From Atopobium sp. UBA2090 (GTDB lineage: Bacteria; Actinomycetota; Coriobacteriia; Coriobacteriales; Atopobiaceae): a stretch of 10,791 nucleotides of DNA. The position numbers and the translations under genes are program-made. The stretch spans positions 9,924 to 20,714 of the forward strand of contig DCZG01000146.1 in assembly GCA_002331575.1 (NCBI GenBank), written 5' to 3'. Positions 1 through 6,262 of the stretch are shown piece after piece. The notes under the pieces were generated by a model. That model had not been told where the DNA came from. It worked only from the letters and a program-made list of their open reading frames with translations, and made no database searches. Each line of letters opens with the position of its first letter. Within the stretch, counting starts at the first letter, position 1.

Positions 1-27
1 ATGGTTACTCTCCTTTTGAATCGGGGT
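1..27 (-). promoter_or_regulatory. Probable ribosome binding site of the next minus-strand gene, cut by the window edge
   Basis: Read on the minus strand, the last bases before the edge are AAAGGAG, seven bases, then AT. If the base just outside is G, this is an ATG start codon with a well-placed Shine-Dalgarno site. It would begin a gene directly downstream of the permease in the same operon. By comparison with known agmatine deiminase clusters, that gene could encode agmatine deiminase or carbamate kinase. This identity is inference, since no codon of the gene is in the window. Confidence 0.4.
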
Positions 28-67
28 GGCCCCGTCCTGACGGGTGCGACTCTTGCAGGACGGGGTC
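28..67 (-). other. Intercistronic inverted repeat after the permease gene
   Basis: CCCCGTCCTG (30-39) and CAGGACGGGG (56-65) form a perfect 10-bp stem around a 16-base loop, extendable by two more pairs (one mismatch or wobble). A competing small hairpin, CCCGT (31-35) with ACGGG (40-44), would use half of the same stem. No T-run follows on either strand, so it is not a classic intrinsic terminator. It lies between the permease stop codon and the putative ribosome binding site of the next gene. A role in mRNA processing, partial termination or translation control is possible but unproven. Confidence 0.55.
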
Positions 68-110
68 GGATGTCGTGTGGATGACGCAAACCGCCTCGAA
101 CGAAGGTCTG

Positions 111-1475
111 CTACTCGGCCTTCTCCTCGGCAAGCTCGGGGGCGGGGTGCTTGGCTGCCCAACGGATGGCGATTTCCCCGGATACGATCATGATCAGGGC
201 GCCGAGGGTGTTGGTGACGACGGCGTCGTTCCAGCCTGCGCCAGGGATGTAGAAGCACAGGAAGAGGGTAACGACCTGCAGAATCTGGCAAATCCAGGAG
301 AAGGCGACGCCAGCGGGGGCCTTGAAGCCGTCATAGTGGTCGAACCCGCCGTTCTTCTTGAGCCTCTGATAGGCGATCAGCATGAAGACGTAGGGGAGAA
401 GCGAGCCGATGACGCCACACGAGAGAAGGGAGAAGAAGAGGTCGGATGCGCTGTCGGCGAAGATGGCGTACAGGATGAGCAGGACGGTGCCGAGGATGCA
501 GCAGATCAGGATGGCACCGATCGGCTGGCCGTTGTGCTCCCGGCCGAGGATGGCGGGAAGCTCGCCCGACTTGGCCGATTCGCAGGTTCCGCGGTTGCCG
601 CCGACCTGCCAGGTCACGCACTGGACGAAGACGCCGAAGACGAAGAGGAGACCGACGATGGTGTAGACGACGTCGGAACCCGTGGCGATCTTGAAGACGT
701 CGAGAAGGCCGAGGTCAAGGTCGATGCTATCCAGCGGGATGATGGTGAGCATGCCCCAGCAGGCAATGATGTTGAGGACGACGGCTAGGACGGCGCTGCC
801 GACGATGACCTTGGGCAGGACCTTTGCGGGGTTGTCGAACGACTCGGCAGAGGCGGATGCGAGCTCCATGCCCGTGCAGCAGTACAGGATGACAGGAAGA
901 TACATCAGCGTGTCGGAAGGCTGCGGAGCGAGGGCCGCCGCGGACATGTCGTTTGCGATGACTCCACCCTTGGCAAGATATACGATGCCCATGGTGAATA
1001 CGCCGACAAAGAGGGCGAGCTTGACGAGTCCGGCAGCGTTGGTGAGCCCCTGCGCCTCGCTCATCGGGCGGGTTGAGACGAACGCGAAGACCCAGATGAA
1101 GATGATGGCGACGATGACGCGGATGGTCATCCCGGCGCTCGGCGCAAACAGGGTGAACAGTATGTCCGAGCACATGATGAAGCTGGACACCGGGATGAAG
1201 AGTCCGCAGCAGAAGAACAGCCAGCTGGTGCGCGCTGCCCACCTGGGCCCAAGGCCGTTCAGAATCCAGTCGTAGATGCCGCCTTCGCCAGGATAGGCAC
1301 CTGAGAGCTCTCCGATGATGAAGCCCGAGGGAATCATATACAGGGCTCCGAGAATGACCCACCAGCTCATCGAGGTGACGCCCGTGCTCGAGTTTGAGGC
1401 GATGGTGTCGGCGAACATGATGCCGCAGATGATGAGCATAAACGCGTCGAATTTGCCTAGCTTCTTCTCTTCCAT
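111..1475 (-). CDS. APC-family amino acid/polyamine permease, probable agmatine-putrescine antiporter
   Basis: An integral membrane transporter of about 454 residues, the usual size for the amino acid-polyamine-organocation superfamily. The protein is a succession of long hydrophobic helices (about twelve). It opens with a first-helix segment of the type LGKFDAFMLIICGIMF, followed by GELSGAYPGEGGIYDW, which matches the conserved helix-2 region of APC antiporters. The translation frame is also open from an ATG at 1484, but there the purine-rich GAAGGAG directly abuts the codon. The ATG at 1475 is spaced nine bases from it and is preferred. The gene starts about 30 bases after the carbamoyltransferase stop, so the two are surely co-transcribed. 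Paired with a putrescine carbamoyltransferase-like enzyme, the likely job is exchange of external agmatine for internal putrescine. Arginine/ornithine exchange or another amine is an alternative, because substrate cannot be read from this family with certainty. Confidence 0.8.
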   Translation of the reverse strand: MEEKKLGKFDAFMLIICGIMFADTIASNSSTGVTSMSWWVILGALYMIPSGFIIGELSGAYPGEGGIYDWILNGLGPRWAARTSWLFFCCGLFIPVSSFIMCSDILFTLFAPSAGMTIRVIVAIIFIWVFAFVSTRPMSEAQGLTNAAGLVKLALFVGVFTMGIVYLAKGGVIANDMSAAALAPQPSDTLMYLPVILYCCTGMELASASAESFDNPAKVLPKVIVGSAVLAVVLNIIACWGMLTIIPLDSIDLDLGLLDVFKIATGSDVVYTIVGLLFVFGVFVQCVTWQVGGNRGTCESAKSGELPAILGREHNGQPIGAILICCILGTVLLILYAIFADSASDLFFSLLSCGVIGSLLPYVFMLIAYQRLKKNGGFDHYDGFKAPAGVAFSWICQILQVVTLFLCFYIPGAGWNDAVVTNTLGALIMIVSGEIAIRWAAKHPAPELAEEKAE

Positions 1476-1504
1476 GTAGTGCATCTCCTTCGTTGTGGGT
1501 CCGT

Positions 1505-2605
1505 CTAGTTCTCCGAGTGATCCTCGTGATAAACGGCAGATGGGACGCTGCGCTCAACAGAGTTCAGGAACGCGTCGACCTTCCCCATGTGGTATGCACG
1601 GAGCGCCTCGTCCTTGGGGTCGGTGCGCAGGTACCAGACGAGGATGGCCTTCTGCGCGTGCAGGCGGTTCTCGGCCTCCTCGAAGGCAAGCGAGTTGGGA
1701 CCATCGAGGACCTCCGAGGTCAGCTCGACGTCACGCTCACAAGGCAGGCAGTGCAGAACTCCCAGACCAGGCTTGCCGGCATCGACGAACGCCTGGTTGA
1801 TCTGGAAGGGCATGAGGACGGAGCGACGGGCCTCCTTCTCAGGACCGTCGGGCATGCCGTAGACGAAGGAGTCAGTGACGGCAAAGTCTGCGACGTCGCT
1901 GTACTCGAAGGGATCATCGGTGGTAAGGAGTTTGGCGCTCGTGCCCTCCTCGGCGACGAAGCGCTCGAACTGCGCCCTATCGGCCTCGTTGGGCCACATG
2001 CGGCGCGGTCCGCAGGCGATGTAGGTCATGCCGAGCTTGGCACATATCCACATCATCTCGCGCTGGATGGGTACGAGCTTGTCAACGTTGTCGTTGCTGT
2101 CGCCCATGTATTCGATGACCATGTCCTCGAGCGGTGTGCTCGGAAGGTGTTCCATCATCGTGAACACGTCGGCGAGAACCTGCGTGGGATGGCCGTCCAT
2201 CGTCATGCCATTGAAGACGGGCACGTATGAGTACTTCGCGAACTCCTCGATGTATGCGTGATCTTCGCAGCGCATGATCACGGCGTCCGTCATGCGCGAG
2301 ATGACCTCGGCGGTGTCGCGCATGGACTCCTGGCCGTCGCCAATGTGGAGGTTGCTCGCGGAGAGAAACTCCGCGTGACCCCCGAGCTCAGTCATGGCCG
2401 TCTCGAACGAGATGCGCGTGCGCGTGGAGTTGATCTCAAAGATCATGCCGAGGACCTTGTCCTTCAAGAGCGGGAGCTGAATTCCCTGCTTATGTGCGTC
2501 CTTGAGTAGTCCCATCAGGTACAGGATGTTCCGAATCTCCTCACCGCTCAGGTCGGCGGTCGAGAGCAGGTGATTGTTCCTTGTGAGCTTTGGCTGGACC
2601 CTCAT
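1505..2605 (-). CDS. Carbamoyltransferase, probably putrescine carbamoyltransferase
   Basis: A cytosolic enzyme of 366 residues in the aspartate/ornithine carbamoyltransferase family. Visible family motifs are the carbamoyl phosphate loop STRTR (60-64), R112, HPTQ (139-142) and HCLP (285-288). The ornithine-binding signature of ornithine carbamoyltransferases (SMG after the TDVW-type strand) is absent. Instead the strand reads TDSFVYGMPDGPEKEARR, with the longer YG-plus-charged-loop layout I recall from Enterococcus putrescine carbamoyltransferase. The C-terminus extends past the usual end, as in that enzyme. In the catabolic direction it would convert carbamoylputrescine and phosphate into putrescine and carbamoyl phosphate. 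The start is fixed by AAGGAGG five bases upstream. The gene follows a consensus-like promoter and precedes the permease. Alternatives are a catabolic ornithine carbamoyltransferase or another ureido-substrate carbamoyltransferase. Family assignment is secure; substrate is moderately supported. Confidence 0.85.
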   Translation of the reverse strand: MRVQPKLTRNNHLLSTADLSGEEIRNILYLMGLLKDAHKQGIQLPLLKDKVLGMIFEINSTRTRISFETAMTELGGHAEFLSASNLHIGDGQESMRDTAEVISRMTDAVIMRCEDHAYIEEFAKYSYVPVFNGMTMDGHPTQVLADVFTMMEHLPSTPLEDMVIEYMGDSNDNVDKLVPIQREMMWICAKLGMTYIACGPRRMWPNEADRAQFERFVAEEGTSAKLLTTDDPFEYSDVADFAVTDSFVYGMPDGPEKEARRSVLMPFQINQAFVDAGKPGLGVLHCLPCERDVELTSEVLDGPNSLAFEEAENRLHAQKAILVWYLRTDPKDEALRAYHMGKVDAFLNSVERSVPSAVYHEDHSEN

Positions 2606-2628
2606 GCTTCCTCCTTGATTATCACGAC

Positions 2629-2639
2629 ATAATATTATC
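2629..2639 (-). promoter_or_regulatory. Palindromic word shared with the tetR leader (copy 1)
   Basis: ATAATATTAT (2629-2638) is a perfect 10-bp palindrome. The 10-base word TAATATTATC (2630-2639) recurs exactly at 3629-3638, upstream of the TetR gene. Both copies lie about 20 to 30 bases downstream of a predicted -10 box, between promoter and start codon. Confidence 0.4.
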
Positions 2640-2645
2640 TACCGC

Positions 2646-2665
2646 TAACTTCGAGAGTTAAGTTA
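2646..2665 (-). promoter_or_regulatory. Dyad operator candidate overlapping the -10 box
   Basis: TAACTT (2646-2651) and AAGTTA (2660-2665) are perfect inverted repeats separated by eight bases. The right arm coincides with the -10 hexamer of the carbamoyltransferase promoter and the left arm lies past the expected start site. A dimeric TetR-type repressor bound here would block transcription. The neighbouring TetR gene is the obvious candidate, but no direct evidence is in the sequence. Confidence 0.45.
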
Positions 2666-2688
2666 CGACCTCATTTAATTTATGTCAA
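2660..2688 (-). promoter_or_regulatory. Promoter of the carbamoyltransferase-permease operon
   Basis: On the minus strand a perfect -35 TTGACA (2683-2688) is separated by 17 bases from TAACTT (2660-2665), a moderate -10. Transcription would start near 2653, giving a leader of about 50 bases before the ATG at 2605. Confidence 0.6.
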
Positions 2689-2819
2689 GATAAATTTAAA
2701 CACAGACAATATCACTGTGCGAACGGGCACTTTTCGTGACCGAGTGGTGAGAGGCTGGATGCGGGGGAGTGAAGGTCCAGGCCCTCGGCTGGGAATGGAA
2801 CTCAGAACCTCGTCATGCG

Positions 2820-2851
2820 AAAACCGCAGCAGCAGGTGGGTCTGTTGCGGT
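2820..2851 (-). terminator. Possible intrinsic terminator of the tetR transcript
   Basis: On the minus strand ACCGCA and TGCGGT (arms at 2846-2851 and 2823-2828) form a six-pair stem. It continues after one mismatch with CAG/CTG and closes a nine-base loop. The stem is followed directly by TTTT. It lies about 30 bases after the TetR stop codon and before the carbamoyltransferase promoter. The T-tract is short, so termination may be partial. Confidence 0.4.
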
Positions 2852-2881
2852 AGAAGGGGCTGTGAGATTGTTCGAGGGAGG

Positions 2882-3556
2882 TTACGAGTCTCGGACTACC
2901 GACGTATTGAAGTCGACGGTGCACGCAAGAGTGAGACCGGCGGCCTTCTGGAAGGCCGAGTCGCACCAGCGCGATGCCTGCTCGATGTCCGAACCGAGCA
3001 GGAAGAAGCAGCACAGCATGTCGCGGCGGACGAAGTCCTCCACGCTCTCTTGCAGGTAGTCGCGCTCAAGCGCCTTGACGAGCTCGGACTCGGTACCGTT
3101 GACCATCGAGGTGATCGTGCGCATCTCGGCAGGAGTGATCTCGACGCCGCTGCCTGCCGCAAGCTGCCTCATGACCTCCTCTTGTGTGCCGAGAGTGGCA
3201 TCCTGATAGCGTCGGTCGCCGAGAATCTCGCTGTAGAAGCGCAACGCGTTCTTGTCATGGGTGAAGAGACGGAACTCCAACAGCTCGTAGATGATGTTGC
3301 GTTCGGGATCGATGAGCTCACCGGGATGCCACTGTTGGTCGATAGCCTTCTCGATGCCATCGAGGAAGTCGTTGAACACGGCGATGGCGATGTTTGGCTT
3401 GCCTTTGAAGTAGTACGGAATGAGGCCTCGGTTGACCTCGGCGCCATCACAGATCTGCGCGTAGGTGGTTGCCTCGACGCCCTGCTCGTAGAAGAGCCGC
3501 TTTGCGACCGAGTAAATCTTGTTGCGCGTGGCGACGCCGACGGAATACTCGCCCAT
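2882..3556 (-). CDS. TetR/AcrR-family transcriptional regulator
   Basis: A DNA-binding repressor-type protein of 224 residues, typical length for the TetR family. The N-terminus carries the family helix-turn-helix: residues about 10-55 run through IYSVAKRLFYEQGVEATTYA, then ICDGAEVNRGLIPYYFKGKP, the standard layout ending in the Y-Y/F-F-K-GK signature after the recognition helix. The remaining residues form the variable helical ligand-binding and dimerisation domain, which gives no clue to the effector. The start is an ATG eight bases after GGAAGG. It lies upstream of, and on the same strand as, the carbamoyltransferase-permease operon. The shared TAATATTATC word makes it the likely local regulator of itself and that operon, perhaps responding to agmatine or putrescine (inference). 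Characterised lactic acid bacterial agmatine clusters instead use a LuxR-type activator, to my knowledge. Confidence 0.85.
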   Translation of the reverse strand: MGEYSVGVATRNKIYSVAKRLFYEQGVEATTYAQICDGAEVNRGLIPYYFKGKPNIAIAVFNDFLDGIEKAIDQQWHPGELIDPERNIIYELLEFRLFTHDKNALRFYSEILGDRRYQDATLGTQEEVMRQLAAGSGVEITPAEMRTITSMVNGTESELVKALERDYLQESVEDFVRRDMLCCFFLLGSDIEQASRWCDSAFQKAAGLTLACTVDFNTSVVRDS

Positions 3557-3628
3557 ACTCGTGCCCTTCCGTTCTTACGACAAACATCGGAACTGCCATG
3601 ACCATGTTTCACGAAGATTAGCACTAGG

Positions 3629-3638
3629 TAATATTATC
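3629..3638 (-). promoter_or_regulatory. Palindromic word shared with the carbamoyltransferase leader (copy 2)
   Basis: TAATATTA (3629-3636) is a perfect 8-bp palindrome within the word TAATATTATC, identical to 2630-2639. It lies in the approximately 100-base leader of the TetR gene, about 30 bases downstream of the predicted -10. Negative autoregulation by TetR is the simplest reading. Confidence 0.4.
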
Positions 3639-3666
3639 CATTTTCTTCTCGTCGATGTACTTGGAT

Positions 3667-3694
3667 ATTTTAACCCATTGCTAGGAACTGCCAA
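3667..3694 (-). promoter_or_regulatory. Promoter of the tetR gene
   Basis: On the minus strand TTGGCA (3689-3694, five of six to consensus) is followed after 16 bases by TAAAAT (3667-3672, five of six). The predicted start site is near 3660. It lies between the DUF4125 stop at 3714 and the TetR start at 3556, so the TetR gene need not depend on read-through from DUF4125. Confidence 0.6.
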
Positions 3695-3713
3695 ATTGAC
3701 GAGGTCAAGACAC

Positions 3714-4340
3714 CTACCTACGTTGGCGGTCAGCCAGGGCATGCTCGGCATCGGAAAGCGAGGAGTAGCCAAAGGCCCTGACCTCGTTCTCCATGATCTC
3801 CTCGACGTGGTTCTTGCCCTCCGACCTGAGACTCGTGACATGAGCGAGAAGGAGTCGAAGCGTGCGGACGGAGTAAGTGAGAAGCTCACCTCGCAGGTAC
3901 GTCTCGAAGGATGTGCCGGTCGGCGTGTCCTCCGACGTCCGCATCGCACGGTTGCCCATGGAAAGGAGCGGGTAGAGGCGCCCATAGTCTTCCGCCCAAG
4001 CAAGCTCGAAGGCGACGACCTGCCCCACGATGTCTCGCGCTTCCTCCCCGACGAGAGGGAGCGAGCGGCGAAGGTCCTCGTATCGCATCGGATCGGTCGA
4101 CTCCATCATGAAGGCGTACTTCTCAGCGACGATGTTTCGCCCTGAACCCTTGGCCGTCTTCAGATCGAGCGAGTAGCTCTCGACAAGTTCTTCAGGCCAG
4201 GTGAGGAACTGCGCCATCCTCATAACGCGAAACAGGTCGGGTCGGCTTTGACATGAGGCGGTCCCGCCGAGGTTTCGCACTCGTCGAAAGTCCTCCCACT
4301 CAGCTTGCACGAGCGTCTCTCGAATGTCATAAGCGCCCAT
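3714..4340 (-). CDS. DUF4125 family protein of unknown function
   Basis: A predicted soluble protein of 208 residues. It matches the DUF4125 pattern I recall: ETLVQAEWEDFRRVRNLGG near the start, then ASCQSRPDLFRVMRMAQFLTW (E-W-x-x-F, GG-x-ASCQ, and MR-x-QF-x-W being the typical invariant parts). Next come EKYAFMMESTDP, and later a TPTGTSFETYLRGELLTYS block. The Trp, Cys, Arg and Glu residues in these blocks look conserved, but no reaction is known. There is no signal peptide and no membrane helix. Two starts are possible: ATG at 4340 with GGAGG five bases upstream, chosen because the domain begins a few residues later; and ATG at 4364 with GGAGGA four bases upstream, giving 216 residues. It diverges from nagA across an AT-rich region with a candidate operator. 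Family members are often beside DUF4037 genes, but none is seen here. Confidence 0.75.
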   Translation of the reverse strand: MGAYDIRETLVQAEWEDFRRVRNLGGTASCQSRPDLFRVMRMAQFLTWPEELVESYSLDLKTAKGSGRNIVAEKYAFMMESTDPMRYEDLRRSLPLVGEEARDIVGQVVAFELAWAEDYGRLYPLLSMGNRAMRTSEDTPTGTSFETYLRGELLTYSVRTLRLLLAHVTSLRSEGKNHVEEIMENEVRAFGYSSLSDAEHALADRQRR

Positions 4341-4404
4341 TGCCGCCTCCTGATCAGGTCTCATCGCTCCTCCGCCCTCGCGTATGCACGTGTCTACGTT
4401 GAAC

Positions 4405-4434
4405 AGAGTAACATAAAATAACATTAACTAATGT
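4405..4434. promoter_or_regulatory. Operator candidate in the DUF4125-nagA divergent promoter region
   Basis: AGAGTAACAT (4405-4414), four bases, then TAACA (4419-4423) repeats with the same spacing at 8470-8488 in the other divergent region of the locus. TAACAT occurs twice here, ten bases apart (4409 and 4419), so both copies face the same side of the helix. The second overlaps a perfect inverted repeat, ACATTA (4421-4426) and TAATGT (4429-4434), with a two-base spacer. The stretch is strongly AT-rich compared with the flanking genes. A weak -10 for nagA (TAGTAT, 4437-4442) follows. Confidence 0.5.
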
Positions 4435-4482
4435 GATAGTATGAAATGATGAGGTTGAGACTGGACATCTCGAGGAGGACGA

Positions 4483-5619
4483 ATGCTCATCAGGAACGCG
4501 AGGGTTTTCACCGTCGATGGCTTCAGACGAGGTTCCATCCGAACGTGCGGGGAGGTGATATCCGAGCTCGGCGACGGCCTCGACGAATCGCAGGGGGAGA
4601 AGGTCGTCGATGCCGGTGGGGCATACGCCATCCCCGGGCTCGTGGACCTTCACCTTCACGGCGCGCTCGGGAGGGACTTCTGTGAGGGAAGTGACGAGGC
4701 GATACGAATGATCGCCGGCTTCGAGCGACGGGAGGGAGTCGCAGCCTTCCTCTGCGCCACGATGGCGCAGTCGATCTCGACTCTCGAGAGCATGTGCGAA
4801 GTCTCAGGTGCCTATGAGGACCCCGAGAAGGAGGGCGCCGACTTCCTGGGGGTCAACATGGAGGCTCCCTTCATCTCGGTTCAGAAGCGCGGCGCCCAGA
4901 ACGCCGCCTACGTCATCCCGCCTGACGCGGACCTCTTCGAGCACCTTCAGTCATGCGCGAGGGGGCGCGTGAGAATCGTGGGGGTCGCACCCGAGGTCGA
5001 CGGCTCTAAACAGCTCGTAGAGAGGGCGTCAGCAAGTGCGCGCGTGAGCATCGCACATACCATGGCGAACTACGAGCAGGCAAAGGCCGCCTTCGGGCAG
5101 GGCGCACGCCATGTCACTCACCTGTTCAACGCCATGCCGCCCCTGCTCCATCGCGCCCCTGGGGTGGTGGGCGCGGCCTGGGAGCGCGATGACGTCACGG
5201 CGGAGCTCATCTGCGACGGCAACTTCGTCGAACCGACCGTCGTTCGCATGGCTCTCCAGCTTTTCGGGACGAGCCGCATCGCCATGATCAGTGACGGCAT
5301 GCCTTCGTCGGGCCTACCAGATGGCACCTATGTCCTAGGTGGAGATCCGATCGTGGTCGCGGATGGTGTGGGACGTGTCGAGAGGGACGGCGCGCTCGCA
5401 GGTCCCGCGACAAGTCTCATGGGGGTCATGCGTGCGGCCGTGAGGCGTTGTGGGATTCCCCTCGAGGCTGCGGTGACCTGTTTGTCCACGACGCCCGCCC
5501 GGATTCTGGGGGAGGGCGATCGGTATGGGTCGCTGGAAGCGGGACACCTGGCCGACGTGGTGCTTCTCGACGATGACCTTCGGACCGTCATGGTGCTGTT
5601 CAGGGGACGAGAGGTCTAG
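4483..5619 (+). CDS. nagA: NagA-like N-acetylhexosamine-6-phosphate deacetylase
   Basis: A cytosolic amidohydrolase-superfamily enzyme of 378 residues, the usual NagA length. It would remove acetate from an N-acetylhexosamine 6-phosphate. Metal and catalytic positions are visible: HLH (H57, H59) after strand 1, E127 in GVNMEAPF, H192, H213 in THLFNAMP, the phosphate-side R224 in HRAPG, and catalytic D271 in MISDGMP. The segment that normally reads DG-x-HV (His251 in E. coli NagA, which contacts the substrate) reads CDGNFV, so Phe248 replaces that histidine. The start is fixed by GAGGAGG four bases upstream. The gene stands alone, divergent from DUF4125 and convergent with the PTS operon. With the Aga-type PTS, GalNAc-6-P (AgaA role) is as likely a substrate as GlcNAc-6-P. 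The Phe may signal another sugar or a changed mechanism. Confidence 0.85.
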   Translation: MLIRNARVFTVDGFRRGSIRTCGEVISELGDGLDESQGEKVVDAGGAYAIPGLVDLHLHGALGRDFCEGSDEAIRMIAGFERREGVAAFLCATMAQSISTLESMCEVSGAYEDPEKEGADFLGVNMEAPFISVQKRGAQNAAYVIPPDADLFEHLQSCARGRVRIVGVAPEVDGSKQLVERASASARVSIAHTMANYEQAKAAFGQGARHVTHLFNAMPPLLHRAPGVVGAAWERDDVTAELICDGNFVEPTVVRMALQLFGTSRIAMISDGMPSSGLPDGTYVLGGDPIVVADGVGRVERDGALAGPATSLMGVMRAAVRRCGIPLEAAVTCLSTTPARILGEGDRYGSLEAGHLADVVLLDDDLRTVMVLFRGREV

Positions 5620-5697
5620 TCACGTTCCCGTCCCAGGCCGATGAGCTTCGGGCCCAAGCGCAGACTTTTCCGACGAGGGCGGTTGGTGCAAGAAACG

Positions 5698-5730
5698 GAA
5701 GGCGCATCGGGACATGCCCGGTGCGCCTTC
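5698..5730. terminator. Bidirectional terminator between convergent nagA and EIIA genes
   Basis: A strong stem of 14 pairs joins 5698-5711 (GAAGGCGCATCGGG) to 5717-5730 (CCCGGTGCGCCTTC), with a single T-G wobble or mismatch and a five-base loop. It sits midway in the 154-base convergent gap, about 80 bases after the nagA stop and 45 after the EIIA stop. On the minus strand it is followed by a T-rich tail (CCGTTTCTT); the plus-strand tail is poor. It therefore probably ends the PTS transcript and helps insulate nagA. Nothing else is seen in this gap. Confidence 0.65.
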
Positions 5731-5773
5731 GATCTGTGGCGATTCTACTGACAGGCCCTGCCAGTTGCTCTCC

Positions 5774-6211
5774 CTAGATTCCGTCCTCGGAGATGTCAGG
5801 CTCGGAACTGGTGCCTGGCGCGTCCTCAAAGAGCAGGACCTGGCTCTTCGCGGTTTCGACCGCAAGACGTGCGAGTTCGTCCACGTCCTTCTCGTCCGCC
5901 CTCGCCATGTACGTCTCGATGAGCGTGCCGAGGTTCGTGCCGGCGATGACTCTCACGTTGCCGCGAGGGTTTCCGAGCATGACCGCCGTCTTGAAGGGGG
6001 TCCCTCCGACGAGGTCAGAGAAGACGAGGACGCCCTCGCACTTCTCGAACGCGTCGAACGATTCGGCGAGCCCGGCCTCGATCTCGGCGGTTCCCTCGAA
6101 TGACGTGAAGTCGACGGCACGGCAGAGTTCCAGATCACCGCAGATGAGCTTGAGTGCCGACGTCATGCCGCTGGCGAAGGTGCCATGTCCTGTGACAACG
6201 ATTCCAATCAT
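5774..6211 (-). CDS. PTS mannose/sorbose/GalNAc family EIIA component
   Basis: A cytosolic phosphocarrier of 145 residues that accepts phosphate from HPr and passes it to EIIB. The N-terminus MIGIVVTGHGTFASGM carries the phosphorylatable His9 in the GHG motif. SDLVGGTPF near residue 70 and AGTNLGTLIE near residue 90 are hallmarks of the mannose-family EIIA fold. It looks closest to AgaF-type proteins of N-acetylgalactosamine systems. The chosen ATG gives the family-standard N-terminus; a TTG five codons upstream is also open. No Shine-Dalgarno lies directly before the ATG. GGGGAGG is 29 bases away, with a 21-base hairpin in between. It is the last gene of the B-C-D-A operon, 51 bases after EIID. 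Confidence 0.9.
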   Translation of the reverse strand: MIGIVVTGHGTFASGMTSALKLICGDLELCRAVDFTSFEGTAEIEAGLAESFDAFEKCEGVLVFSDLVGGTPFKTAVMLGNPRGNVRVIAGTNLGTLIETYMARADEKDVDELARLAVETAKSQVLLFEDAPGTSSEPDISEDGI

Positions 6212-6218
6212 GTGCGTC

Positions 6219-6239
6219 CGTCGCAAAGGAGCTGCGACG
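6219..6239 (-). promoter_or_regulatory. Hairpin between the Shine-Dalgarno site and start codon of EIIA
   Basis: On the minus strand CGTCGCA and TGCGACG form a perfect seven-pair stem around the loop GCTCCTT. Upstream, with one base between, is GGGGAGG; downstream, seven bases before the ATG. If the hairpin forms, the Shine-Dalgarno site comes to an effective spacing of about eight bases. The loop itself contains CTCC, able to pair with GGAG of the same site, so two competing structures exist. This could set the translation level of EIIA relative to EIID. Confidence 0.5.
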
Positions 6240-6262
6240 TCCTCCCCTCTGAACGACTCGGC

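Noticed and set aside
75..788. Long plus-strand open frame opposite the permease gene
   Set aside because: Its protein is rich in Asp, Glu and Gly with no recognisable domain. It is the antisense shadow of a clear membrane transporter gene in GC-rich DNA.
2701..2719. CACAG/CTGTG inverted repeat with a nine-base spacer upstream of the carbamoyltransferase promoter
   Set aside because: Five-base arms with a mixed spacer are expected by chance, and it has no second copy in the window.
2790..2860. tRNA-like or tRNA remnant sequence near GGAATGGAACTCAGAACC
   Set aside because: The apparent T-arm lacks the conserved GTTCRA loop and proper stem pairing, and no acceptor, D or anticodon arm could be assembled.
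2717..3601. Open frame of 294 codons opposite the TetR gene
   Set aside because: It covers the complete TetR gene on the other strand plus non-coding sequence, has no ribosome binding site and no family resemblance; the TetR helix-turn-helix is unmistakable.
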